From Candidatus Brevefilum sp. (GTDB lineage Bacteria > Chloroflexota > Anaerolineae > Anaerolineales > Anaerolineaceae): a stretch of 11,600 nucleotides of DNA. Every line of letters starts with the position of its first letter. Within the stretch, counting starts at the first letter, position 1. The translations under genes were made by a program, and so were the position numbers. Under the pieces are notes generated by a model. The model worked only from the letters and a program-made list of their open reading frames with translations, ran no database searches and had not been told where the DNA came from. The stretch is taken from NCBI GenBank assembly GCA_007119455.1, contig SKPR01000121.1, positions 1-11,600 of the forward strand. The letters are read 5' to 3'. This document shows, one piece after another, positions 1 through 6,591 of this stretch.

Positions 1-897
1 ACGCAGACACCAGTCTGCAATGGACCACCATTAATGTATATATTGGGGGTTGGTTCAGATAGTGGCTCACCCGATTATCTGTATGGCCTGGCCGATGTGA
101 TCCGCATCGTGCGGGTTGATTTTATCACCCCCAGGATCACAGTTCTCACCCTCCCTCGTGATCTGTGGGTTGAATTCCCGGATATTGTGGAAGAACATGC
201 GGACCGTGTGACCCATGGGAAGCTCAACCAGGCTTATCTCTATGGCGGACCTGGCATGGGTTATTATGACGGCCCCGGAGGGGGGCCTGGATTACTGGCT
301 CGTACCCTGGCGCATAATTACAGTCTGAATGTTGATCATTACGGTGCAGTCAATATGTTTGCCTTCGAACGGATCATCGATGCGCTGGGCGGTATTGATA
401 TCTACCTTGATCAAGATTGGGATGGGACACCTGTTGATGAAGATACGGAAGATATGGGTTATTTTCCAGCAGGACAGCATCATATGAGCGGTGATGAAGC
501 GCTTCGTTTCTCCAGGATCAGAAAGCGCTACAGCGAGGTTACCCGCACAGACAACCAGACATTGGTGATTTGCGCTGTCAGGGATAAGTTGCTTCGGCCA
601 AACGTGATTCGTTCGATACCGCAACTGATTAATTCATTGATCGGAATGGTTCAAACCGATCTTACGCCGGCACAAATCCGGCAATTGGCCTGTGTTTTAC
701 CCAAATTAGAAGATGATGATTTACAGTTCATCCGTTTTCCGGATGAGATGATGGTACAGGGCAGGCAGTACATTCCCAATTTAGATAGCACAACCTTTGT
801 TTGGGACATTCCAGTCGAAGATATCCGGCAGTTCATCCAGGATTTTAAGAACGATGCGATACCCGTGGACACAGAAGGTGGCATGAAATGCCCTTGA
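1..897 (+). CDS. LytR-CpsA-Psr (LCP) family protein, 5' end missing
   Basis: The reading frame is open from the first base, so the gene begins upstream of the window; the ATG at 34 is probably internal. About 298 residues are visible. They follow the LCP order: the strand ending YILGVGSDSG, a conserved Asp in GLADVIRI, the TLPRDLWV segment, KLNQAYLYGG, a VNMFAFERIIDALGGIDI block, and FSRIRKRY followed by TRTDNQ, which supplies the basic residues expected to hold the polyprenyl pyrophosphate. Family members are membrane-anchored enzymes that transfer glycopolymers from lipid carriers to the cell wall; the usual N-terminal membrane helix would lie in the missing part. A Gly-rich loop (GGPGMGYYDGPGGGPG) looks lineage-specific. 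Family assignment is fairly secure. The polymer attached is unknown, and the envelope of Chloroflexota makes the textbook teichoic-acid role doubtful. Confidence 0.85.
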   Translation, partial: TQTPVCNGPPLMYILGVGSDSGSPDYLYGLADVIRIVRVDFITPRITVLTLPRDLWVEFPDIVEEHADRVTHGKLNQAYLYGGPGMGYYDGPGGGPGLLARTLAHNYSLNVDHYGAVNMFAFERIIDALGGIDIYLDQDWDGTPVDEDTEDMGYFPAGQHHMSGDEALRFSRIRKRYSEVTRTDNQTLVICAVRDKLLRPNVIRSIPQLINSLIGMVQTDLTPAQIRQLACVLPKLEDDDLQFIRFPDEMMVQGRQYIPNLDSTTFVWDIPVEDIRQFIQDFKNDAIPVDTEGGMKCP

Positions 898-929
898 CAG
901 GTTGCGCTGAACGCTTTTCTGTGTCAGGG
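892..929 (+). other. Stem-loop overlapping the LCP stop codon
   Basis: CCTTGACA (892-899) can pair with TGTCAGGG (922-929) over eight positions, one of them a G-U pair, with a small inner GCG/CGC stem. There is no T-run behind it, so an intrinsic terminator is not supported. It may protect the 3' end or may be chance. Confidence 0.3.
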
Positions 930-1120
930 TCCAAATGACTTAATTAATGGCGAAAGATCTTTTTGTGTTTTGAATTTGGTGCTTTCCAAAGATCACTCAT
1001 GAAAATCGGTTTTTATCATTCAAAGTAAAGCCCTTGAAATTTAAACTTTGCACATAAACAAGGGATATTGGCGTTTATACAAAATCAGGTTACGATCAAT
1101 CCTATAATTATTGGTGCTAA
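898..1120. other. Gene-free stretch after the LCP gene
   Basis: No convincing coding region is seen between the LCP stop and the small membrane protein at 1252. The stretch is AT-rich. It contains two interlocked inverted repeats, CAAAGT 1021-1026 with ACTTTG 1045-1050 and CCCTTG 1031-1036 with CAAGGG 1059-1064. It also holds a TATAAT at 1103-1108. The rest shows nothing recognisable. Confidence 0.5.
1103..1108 (+). promoter_or_regulatory. Candidate -10 box upstream of repeat copy A
   Basis: A perfect TATAAT lies 12 bases before the repeat and would place a transcript start near 1115. No good -35 box is present at 16-18 bases, so this rests on the -10 hexamer and on the similar placement of a -10-like box in front of the second repeat copy. 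Confidence 0.35.
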
Positions 1121-1184
1121 TCAGTGTGCAAGGCAATATGGGGCCCCCAGCCTTCAGCAGCAGATCTGCCTGAGCAGTTACAAA
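1121..1184 (+). repeat. Intergenic repeat, copy A (candidate leader element)
   Basis: This stretch matches 8435-8499 over about 65 bases. The 3' part, 1153-1183 against 8468-8498, is identical at 29 of 31 positions. It contains the dyads GGGGCCCC (1139-1147 region) and GCAGATCTGC (1160-1169), and a small hairpin CTGC-CTGA-GCAG (1166-1177). The GGGGCCCC dyad reads GAGGCCTC in the other copy, so both halves changed together. It lies between a candidate -10 box and the small membrane-protein gene, within the likely 5' leader. Its function is unknown. Confidence 0.6.
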
Positions 1185-1251
1185 TTATTTTTCGATCAGC
1201 ATATCATTTGGGGGCTTGCCATGATAAAATTTTGCTTTGAGAAATTGATCT

Positions 1252-1590
1252 ATGGATAAAAAGATGAAAAAAGAGAACAAGAAAATTATCACAATACTGA
1301 CTTTAATTTCGCTCTTTACCTGTGCGTTCCCCGGTTGTTTCTTGTTATTCTCCGGGACCAGTAAATTTATTATCGCTTTAGAACAGTATGTTTTGGGTAC
1401 CCCCATAATGGGGATTCTCCGTTTTGACTTGATATGGGGCCTGATTCAGGTATGCCTGAGTGGTTTGTTATGCCTGGTGCCGATGGGCCTGGGTGTTGTG
1501 CTACTGGTCGAAAAGAACAAGCCCAAAGAACTGAGCAAGTTGGAGCCCATAGGTCTATCATCGGATGAACCGCTTCCACCCCCAAGTTAA
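1252..1590 (+). CDS. Small membrane protein with two helices and a proline-rich tail
   Basis: I do not recognise a named family. The 112-residue product starts with a strongly basic stretch (MDKKMKKENKK). A first hydrophobic helix follows at about residues 11-34, containing Cys24 and Cys29, then a loop, then a second helix at about 60-86 with Cys68 and Cys74. The tail is hydrophilic and ends DEPLPPPS. The positive N-terminus predicts that both ends face the cytoplasm. The upstream context has only weak Shine-Dalgarno character (TTGAGA about ten bases before the ATG), so the start is not firm. The gene stands alone, between copy A of the repeat and its short copy C, and runs convergently into the kamA terminator. 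Composition and membrane pattern suggest a real gene. Confidence 0.6.
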   Translation: MDKKMKKENKKIITILTLISLFTCAFPGCFLLFSGTSKFIIALEQYVLGTPIMGILRFDLIWGLIQVCLSGLLCLVPMGLGVVLLVEKNKPKELSKLEPIGLSSDEPLPPPS

Positions 1591-1606
1591 TCAACAAACT
1601 CTGTAC

Positions 1607-1622
1607 CTGCCTGAGCAGTTAC
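1607..1622 (+). repeat. Intergenic repeat, short copy C
   Basis: Sixteen bases, CTGCCTGAGCAGTTAC, are identical to 1166-1181 in copy A and match 15 of 16 bases at 8481-8496 in copy B. Only the hairpin core of the repeat is present here, 16 bases after the stop codon of the small membrane-protein gene and just before the terminator. Confidence 0.5.
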
Positions 1623-1624
1623 CA

Positions 1625-1668
1625 ATCAATAAAAAAACCTGGTGTCCAATGATGATAAGGCACCAGGT
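1625..1668 (-). terminator. Intrinsic terminator of the kamA operon
   Basis: ACCTGGTG (1637-1644) and CACCAGGT (1661-1668) form a perfect eight-base stem with a 16-base loop. Read on the minus strand it is followed by a run of seven T residues, the classical Rho-independent layout, 24 bases after the kamA stop codon. On the plus strand only a short TATTTTC follows, so it may also weakly stop transcription of the small membrane-protein gene. Confidence 0.9.
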
Positions 1669-1692
1669 ATTTTCGAGTGGTTAATGAGAGGG

Positions 1693-3024
1693 TTATTCTG
1701 AATGTTGCTCCCCGATACCGCGCGGCAGCCACTTTTCTTTATCTTTTCGCAGGCGATGTTCACCGCCGCCACGCTGGTGTAATTGATCAAACCCTTCTGG
1801 TTTGAGGAACATTTCTTCCCCATCCAGTAAACCAAATACTCCGCTTTGACCTGGTTCAAGATGTTCTGATTTAAACGGTGCAGCTAAAGCAGGGTCAATG
1901 GGTTCATAATTCAGGGGTTCTTCGTAGGTGGTGATATAACCTTCGTAATTCCGTAGGACGACTTTGTGATCTGAATAACTCAAAAGGTAGTTGGGGTGCA
2001 TGGGTATTTTCCCACCACCACCCGGGGCATCAACCACATAGGTTGGGACAGCGAATCCGGAAGTATGTCCGCGTAAGGCTTCGATGATTTCGATGCCTTT
2101 ACCAACCGGCGTACGAAAATGTCCGGCACCATGGACGAGGTCGCATTGATAGAGGTAATAGGGTCGAACCCGGATGCGGACCAGGTCGTGTACCAATTTT
2201 CGTTGGATATGGGGATCATCATTCACACCAGCCAGTAAGACAGCTTGATTCCCGAGGGGAATTCCTGCTCGAGATAATTTGTCACAGGCCTCCGCCAATT
2301 CGGCGGTAATTTCACTGGGATGATTAACGTGGATATTGAGCCACAGGGGATGATATTTCTCCAGCGTTTCACAGAGATCATCCGTGATTCTTTGGGGCAT
2401 AAAAACCGGTACCCGTGACCCGATCCGCACGATTTCGATATGCGGAATTTCGCGCAGCGCGGCCAGAAGTCGGTCAAGGATTTTGGGCGCAAGTGTCAAT
2501 GGGTCACCTCCTGAAAGCAGGACATCACGAACCTGAGGTGTTTGGCGAAGATAATCGAGTTGGGCTTCAAAATCTTTAGAGGAGAAGGTTTGGCTGGGGT
2601 CACCAACGATGCGTGAACGGGTGCAATACCGGCAATAGCTGGCACATTGGGTGGTTACCAGCATCAAGACACGATCTGGATAGCGATGGACCAGACCCGG
2701 AACAGGAGAGTGGGCATCTTCTGCCAGAGAATCTTCCATTTCACCGGTAAAAGGCATGATCTCGCCTGCAGTGGGGATGATCTGTTTCCTGATGGGGTCA
2801 TGGGGATTTTCCGGGTCAATCAGTGAGGCAAAGTAAGGTGTGATATCGACTCTGAACAGATTGCGCTGGGATAAAGCCTCCTTTTCGCTTTCTGTGAGCG
2901 TGACAATTTGCTCGAAATCTTCCACAGAGTTGAGGCGGTGGCTGAGCTGCCAGCGCCAGTCATTCCATTTTTCATCGGGAATATCCGCAAAGGCGGAAGC
3001 CCGCTTTGAGGGAAAAGATGACAT
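1693..3024 (-). CDS. kamA: Lysine 2,3-aminomutase (radical SAM, PLP-dependent)
   Basis: This enzyme converts L-lysine to L-beta-lysine using S-adenosylmethionine, a [4Fe-4S] cluster and pyridoxal phosphate. The cluster motif CASYCRYC gives Cys127, Cys131 and Cys134; SGGDP at 171-175 is part of the SAM site; GGGGK ends in Lys339, the expected PLP lysine. Asp295 (in QCDLV) and Asp332 (in VVDAP) correspond to the two aspartates that bind the lysine side chain in the clostridial enzyme. The offset is a constant two residues, which separates it from glutamate 2,3-aminomutase. At 443 residues it is full-length with the C-terminal part, unlike the shorter EpmB type. AGGAG lies six bases before the ATG. 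It is the last gene of the unit and has a candidate promoter of its own. No beta-lysine acetyltransferase or beta-lysine mutase is seen nearby, so the fate of the product is open. Confidence 0.93.
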   Translation of the reverse strand: MSSFPSKRASAFADIPDEKWNDWRWQLSHRLNSVEDFEQIVTLTESEKEALSQRNLFRVDITPYFASLIDPENPHDPIRKQIIPTAGEIMPFTGEMEDSLAEDAHSPVPGLVHRYPDRVLMLVTTQCASYCRYCTRSRIVGDPSQTFSSKDFEAQLDYLRQTPQVRDVLLSGGDPLTLAPKILDRLLAALREIPHIEIVRIGSRVPVFMPQRITDDLCETLEKYHPLWLNIHVNHPSEITAELAEACDKLSRAGIPLGNQAVLLAGVNDDPHIQRKLVHDLVRIRVRPYYLYQCDLVHGAGHFRTPVGKGIEIIEALRGHTSGFAVPTYVVDAPGGGGKIPMHPNYLLSYSDHKVVLRNYEGYITTYEEPLNYEPIDPALAAPFKSEHLEPGQSGVFGLLDGEEMFLKPEGFDQLHQRGGGEHRLRKDKEKWLPRGIGEQHSE

Positions 3025-3054
3025 GTAAGGCTCCTTTAGTCTGGTTACACCAAT

Positions 3055-3084
3055 ATTTTATTCTTTATGACCATTGTCCGTCAA
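3055..3084 (-). promoter_or_regulatory. Candidate kamA promoter with a dyad over the -35 box
   Basis: On the minus strand TTGACG (3079-3084) and TAAAAT (3055-3060) are separated by 18 bases, each matching the sigma-70 consensus at five of six positions. A perfect inverted repeat CCATTG-N5-CAATGG (3071-3087) covers the -35 box and is a possible operator. The transcript would start near 3048, ahead of the AGGAG of kamA. Confidence 0.5.
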
Positions 3085-3117
3085 TGGCAATTAATGGCTG
3101 CGAATCTGATCTTCATT

Positions 3118-3585
3118 CTAAGAAGATGTGCCAGGTTGGATTGAACGTAATTCGCTTAAGAAGTACTTCCGGTCAGAAGGATCTTCAATCTTTACACCGG
3201 CTTCTTCTGCCAATGCCAGGTATTTTGCTTTTTCTACCTCATCTCCGGTCAAATCGAGGGCTCGGGCCATCGCTTCATAAGCAAAGGCGAGATCAAAATC
3301 CTGCAGCTCGTTTTTTAGTGTTGTTTTTAGGCAGGCTTTCGCATGGTACAGACAGGGTTCTATCCTTGTCAGAAGGGCGTAGACCCGTGAAACCAGCCAC
3401 TCACCCCGGGCGATATTTTCTGCTTCTCCAACCACTTCCCAATGATAGCGAGAGGCGTGGGCAGCGTGGATCATGCGATCGGTTTCAATCTCGTTGCGGC
3501 CTTCCTTCTCGATCAGGTCCCAGGTCAAATTGAACAGGTCAATGGCGAACTTCTGATGGGTGTCTTTTTCTTGTTTTTCCGGCAT
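3118..3585 (-). CDS. Conserved helical protein of unknown function
   Basis: The 155-residue product is soluble and almost entirely helical, with no signal peptide or membrane segment. Sequence blocks that look conserved are HAAHASRYHW at 40-49, ARGEWLVSRVYALL at 59-72 and DFDLAFAYEAMARA at 96-109, and a C-terminal DRKYFLSEL. The paired helices with small residues at regular spacing resemble a TPR-like fold, and proteins with this HAxxxRYHW/GEW pattern occur as uncharacterised genes in Chloroflexota and Actinobacteria (recalled, not searched). AGGAG sits eight bases before the ATG. It lies 22 bases or less after the PRPP synthetase gene and 93 bases before kamA, so it is co-transcribed with the former. 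No catalytic motif is seen and I do not assign a function. Confidence 0.8.
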   Translation of the reverse strand: MPEKQEKDTHQKFAIDLFNLTWDLIEKEGRNEIETDRMIHAAHASRYHWEVVGEAENIARGEWLVSRVYALLTRIEPCLYHAKACLKTTLKNELQDFDLAFAYEAMARALDLTGDEVEKAKYLALAEEAGVKIEDPSDRKYFLSELRSIQPGTSS

Positions 3586-3607
3586 GATTCACACTCCTTG
3601 TGAATTT

Positions 3608-4597
3608 CTATTCATTAAACATAGCGCCGACACTGCGCCCTTCATTGGCACGCAGGATGACTTCACCCAGCATGGCGCTGATGGAGAGAACGACCAGGCG
3701 ATTGCCAAGGATGGCTTTCTTATCAGCCGGGATTGGGATGGTATTGGTTGTTACAAAGCGTTTGACAGGCAATGCCGCCAGACGTTCAACCGCATTGAGT
3801 GAAAGGACTGGGTGTACAAAAACCATATAAATATTCCGAGCGCCATGTTCTTTAAGAATCTCAACGGCGTGGACCATCGAACCAGCAGTGTTCACTTCAT
3901 CATCAACAAGAATAACATCACGATTCCTGACATCGCCAATGATGGTCATTGAAACCGGATTTTTTATATCACTTGTTCTTTTCTTCTCAATAAAAGCCAG
4001 ACCCGTATTGATCAGATCTGCGTAAACTCGACCCTTTTTTGCAAAACCAAGGTCAGCCGTCACAACAACCGGGTTTTCCAAACAGGGTTCAAGTTCAAGA
4101 AGATAATCTTTTAAAACGTGAAACCCACGTAGAACATCGCCAGGGATTCCGAAGAACCCCTGAATCTGACCCGCATGGAGATCGAAGGTCATGTAGCGGT
4201 CTGCGCCTGCAATCTGGATCATATCGGCCACCAGTTTGGCCGTTATGGGGACGCGAGGTTTATCTTTTTTATCGGAGCGGCCATAGCATAAGTAAGGCAC
4301 GACGGCCGTGATCCGGCCAGCCGAGTCGAGTTTGAGAGTCTGGATTAAAATCAGCAGTTCCATCAAGTTGTGATGCACTGGCGCAGCAGTGGATTGAATC
4401 ACGTAACAATCCTGTCCCCGAACGCTGTTATGGAGCTGTACAAACAGGTTCTCATTGGGATACTGCAGAATATCGCGTCCACAGAGTGGTTCGTCTAAAT
4501 ATTCAGCAATTTCACTCGACAATTCAGGGTGCGATGTTCCTGAAAATAGTTTAATATTTCCATATAATAAGTCATGTTGCATATGGGGCATGTTCAT
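3608..4597 (-). CDS. prs: Ribose-phosphate pyrophosphokinase (PRPP synthetase)
   Basis: The enzyme transfers pyrophosphate from ATP to ribose 5-phosphate, making PRPP for purine, pyrimidine, histidine, tryptophan and NAD synthesis. Visible family blocks are KKDKPRVPITAKLVADMI, the DLHAGQIQGFFGIPGD segment, KKR followed by IIGDV, and the PRPP-binding loop DVILVDDEVNTAGS near residues 227-240. The length of about 330 residues is normal. The PRPP loop reads DDEVNTAGS where classical bacterial enzymes have DDMIDTAGT, and GFAKKGRVYAD replaces the usual GGVxRAR stretch, so it is a divergent member. The start is uncertain: ATG at 4595-4597 has AAGGA about ten bases upstream, a GTG at 4601-4603 has it only four bases away, and ATG at 4589-4591 has AGGTGA eight bases away. 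It is 25 bases downstream of the acetyltransferase gene. Confidence 0.92.
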   Translation of the reverse strand: MNMPHMQHDLLYGNIKLFSGTSHPELSSEIAEYLDEPLCGRDILQYPNENLFVQLHNSVRGQDCYVIQSTAAPVHHNLMELLILIQTLKLDSAGRITAVVPYLCYGRSDKKDKPRVPITAKLVADMIQIAGADRYMTFDLHAGQIQGFFGIPGDVLRGFHVLKDYLLELEPCLENPVVVTADLGFAKKGRVYADLINTGLAFIEKKRTSDIKNPVSMTIIGDVRNRDVILVDDEVNTAGSMVHAVEILKEHGARNIYMVFVHPVLSLNAVERLAALPVKRFVTTNTIPIPADKKAILGNRLVVLSISAMLGEVILRANEGRSVGAMFNE

Positions 4598-4622
4598 GAT
4601 CACCTAATCCTTTGTACGATCT

Positions 4623-5189
4623 TCAATCTTCAGACGGTCTTTCTGCTTGCCATTCGTCTTTTAAAATACTCATTAAATGGACATCAAAATATTGTCCATG
4701 TTGGTAATGCGCTTCTCGATATTGGCCTTCATGGGTCAGCCCTGATTTTTCATAAGCCCGGATGGCTCGCTTATTCTTGGCATAAACCTGCAACCAGATG
4801 CGATGCAGGTTTAAAGTGGAAAAACCATGTTCGATCAGCAGTTGCATTGTTTCTGTACCGTAGCCTTGATCCCAAAAAGCCTTCTCACCGATCATAATAC
4901 CAATTTCAGTAGATCGGTTCCGCCAATCAATATTGTGAAACTGGCAGGTGCCAATGGGGCGAAAGTCATTATTGGGGCCTTGATCCTTAACTTCAATTAC
5001 CAGTACATGTTCAGTGGCTGGTTGTTTCATCATCGATTCATACCAGCGCTCTTCTTCAAAGCGAGACATTGGAGAGACTAATAAAAGGTTTTCTGTGACC
5101 TCCTCATCGTTGATCCAGCGCAGGAAAGCGGAAATATCCTCTTTTTCAGCTGCTCTCAAACGAATTCTTTCACCGGTTAAGTAGGGCAT
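4623..5189 (-). CDS. GNAT family N-acetyltransferase, RimJ/RimL-like
   Basis: This is a 188-residue acetyl-CoA-dependent acetyltransferase. The N-terminal TGERIRLRAAEKEDISAFLRW is typical of the RimJ/RimL/spermidine acetyltransferase group. The acetyl-CoA motif appears as QGYGTE at 108-113, following the strand EIGIMIGEKAFWD, and the C-terminal NKRAIRAYEKSG at 139-150 is the usual motif B. The acceptor cannot be read from sequence; it could be a protein N-terminus, a polyamine or a small amine. It is too short, and too RimJ-like, to be confidently called the beta-lysine acetyltransferase AblB, even though kamA is in the same operon. Its ATG follows a modest AGGT six bases upstream and lies 26 bases after aspS. 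Confidence 0.85.
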   Translation of the reverse strand: MPYLTGERIRLRAAEKEDISAFLRWINDEEVTENLLLVSPMSRFEEERWYESMMKQPATEHVLVIEVKDQGPNNDFRPIGTCQFHNIDWRNRSTEIGIMIGEKAFWDQGYGTETMQLLIEHGFSTLNLHRIWLQVYAKNKRAIRAYEKSGLTHEGQYREAHYQHGQYFDVHLMSILKDEWQAERPSED

Positions 5190-5215
5190 CTAATGACCTG
5201 CCTTTCTGCATAGGT

Positions 5216-6535
5216 TCAGGGTGACAAACGGGTTGGTCCGCGGAACAGGTAAACTGCTTCCCGTATATTTGAAAGCTCCAGCAGGATCATCAAAAAGCGG
5301 CTGAGACCGAACCCGAAGCCGCCATGGGGCGGCGTGCCATAGCGAAAATAATTCAGATAATCCTGGATCATTTCCACACTGAGTCCTTTGGCGACCGCCT
5401 GGGTTTTCAACATCTCATAGCGATGTTCTCTTTGAGCGCCTGTGGCGACCTCCAGCCCTTTACCCAGTAGATCAAAACTGCGGGTAACATCCCGGTTGTG
5501 GGGTTGCAGCATGTGGTAGAAGGGACGGGCTTCAAACGGCCAATCGGTAATGAAGACATAATCGTGTCCCCGGGTATCTTTATAATGAGCGCCAATGGCT
5601 CTTTCCGCCCCGGGGTCAAGATCAAACTTCTTTTCTGGGGGCAGTTTATAGCCAATTTCTTTCAGTAAATCGTGTGCTTCAGCCATTGTCAGGCGAGGAA
5701 AGGGGATTTCTGGGACTTCAAGACGTACGTCAAAGGCAGCCTCGATGGCTTTGCCATGTTTTTCCATCACACGCTGGTAAGTGTGAGCCAACCAGCGTTC
5801 CATGAAGGCCATCACATCTTCATGGGTTTCAATCCAGGACATTTCCATATCGACGCCAGTGAACTCAGTCATATGCCTTGAGGTAAAGGATGGATCGGCG
5901 CGGAAAACGGGGCCAACCTCGAAGACACGTTCATAACCGGCAGCCATGGCCATTTGCTTATAAAATTGCGGTGATTGGGCCAGGTAAGCCGTTGTCTCGA
6001 AATAGGGCAGGCTGAATAATTCTGCACCGCTTTCACTGGGCATCCCCATAATTTTCGGTGAATGGATTTCGATAAAATCATGATCCAACCAGTATTCGCG
6101 CATCGCCTGTTCGGCTGTTGTTTGAACTTCGAATATCAGTCGGTTTACATCACGGCGCAGGTCAAGATATCGCCAATCCAGTCGGAAATCCTGCTCGGGC
6201 AGGTATTCCCCAAAGGGCTCAAAGGGCAGGGGGATTTCTGCTGGTCCTTCAACAATCAGGTCCTCCAATTGAATTTCAATGCCACCCAATTTGACGATCT
6301 CATTTTCTACAACTTGACCCATAATGGTCAACGCAGATTCTGTTCCCAGGTTGGAGATTGTTTCAGCCAGCTCTGGATTTCCCTTCTTGAAATGGGCTAC
6401 CTGCACCAGACCGGTCCGGTCCCTGATTATCAGGAACTGCATATTTTTCTGGTCCCGAAGTGTGTGAAGCCATCCTTGAATGGTGACCTTTTTGTTGATA
6501 TGCTGTGTCAAATCTTTTATTAATGTTCTTTCCAT
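5216..6535 (-). CDS. aspS: Aspartyl-tRNA synthetase, archaeal-type short form
   Basis: This class II synthetase charges tRNA with aspartate. At 439 residues it is the short archaeal/eukaryotic form, without the GAD insertion of the roughly 590-residue bacterial type. The N-terminal OB fold (about 1-105) binds the anticodon. The catalytic domain shows motif 1 around FIEIHSPKIMG (154-164), motif 2 FRADPSFTSRH (211-221) and motif 3 GFGFGLSR (406-413). Motif 2 has FRAD where FRAE is common, and the C-terminus reads YLFRGPTRLSP instead of the usual FPRDxxRLTP. His24 replaces the tryptophan of discriminating archaeal enzymes, so it may also charge tRNA-Asn. AGGAG lies eight bases before the ATG. 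The 56-base gap to meaB could hold a weak internal promoter (TTATCA-N18-TTTAAT). Confidence 0.93.
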   Translation of the reverse strand: MERTLIKDLTQHINKKVTIQGWLHTLRDQKNMQFLIIRDRTGLVQVAHFKKGNPELAETISNLGTESALTIMGQVVENEIVKLGGIEIQLEDLIVEGPAEIPLPFEPFGEYLPEQDFRLDWRYLDLRRDVNRLIFEVQTTAEQAMREYWLDHDFIEIHSPKIMGMPSESGAELFSLPYFETTAYLAQSPQFYKQMAMAAGYERVFEVGPVFRADPSFTSRHMTEFTGVDMEMSWIETHEDVMAFMERWLAHTYQRVMEKHGKAIEAAFDVRLEVPEIPFPRLTMAEAHDLLKEIGYKLPPEKKFDLDPGAERAIGAHYKDTRGHDYVFITDWPFEARPFYHMLQPHNRDVTRSFDLLGKGLEVATGAQREHRYEMLKTQAVAKGLSVEMIQDYLNYFRYGTPPHGGFGFGLSRFLMILLELSNIREAVYLFRGPTRLSP

Positions 6536-6591
6536 TTTTCTTTCTCCTATGATTAAATTTTGCCATTAAGTGATGTGATAATTTCTGTCGC

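Noticed and set aside
1068..1259. A 63-codon plus-strand open frame starting with a non-ATG codon.
   Set aside because: It runs through repeat copy A and overlaps the start of the better supported membrane-protein gene, and has no ribosome site.
3006..3533. A 175-codon open frame on the plus strand.
   Set aside because: It lies antisense to the conserved 155-residue protein gene and the kamA promoter gap. Its product is rich in Arg, Ser and Pro with no domain pattern, and the minus-strand genes have good ribosome sites.
6062..6523. A 153-codon plus-strand open frame.
   Set aside because: It is antisense to the N-terminal half of aspS, which has clear class II motifs and a good start.
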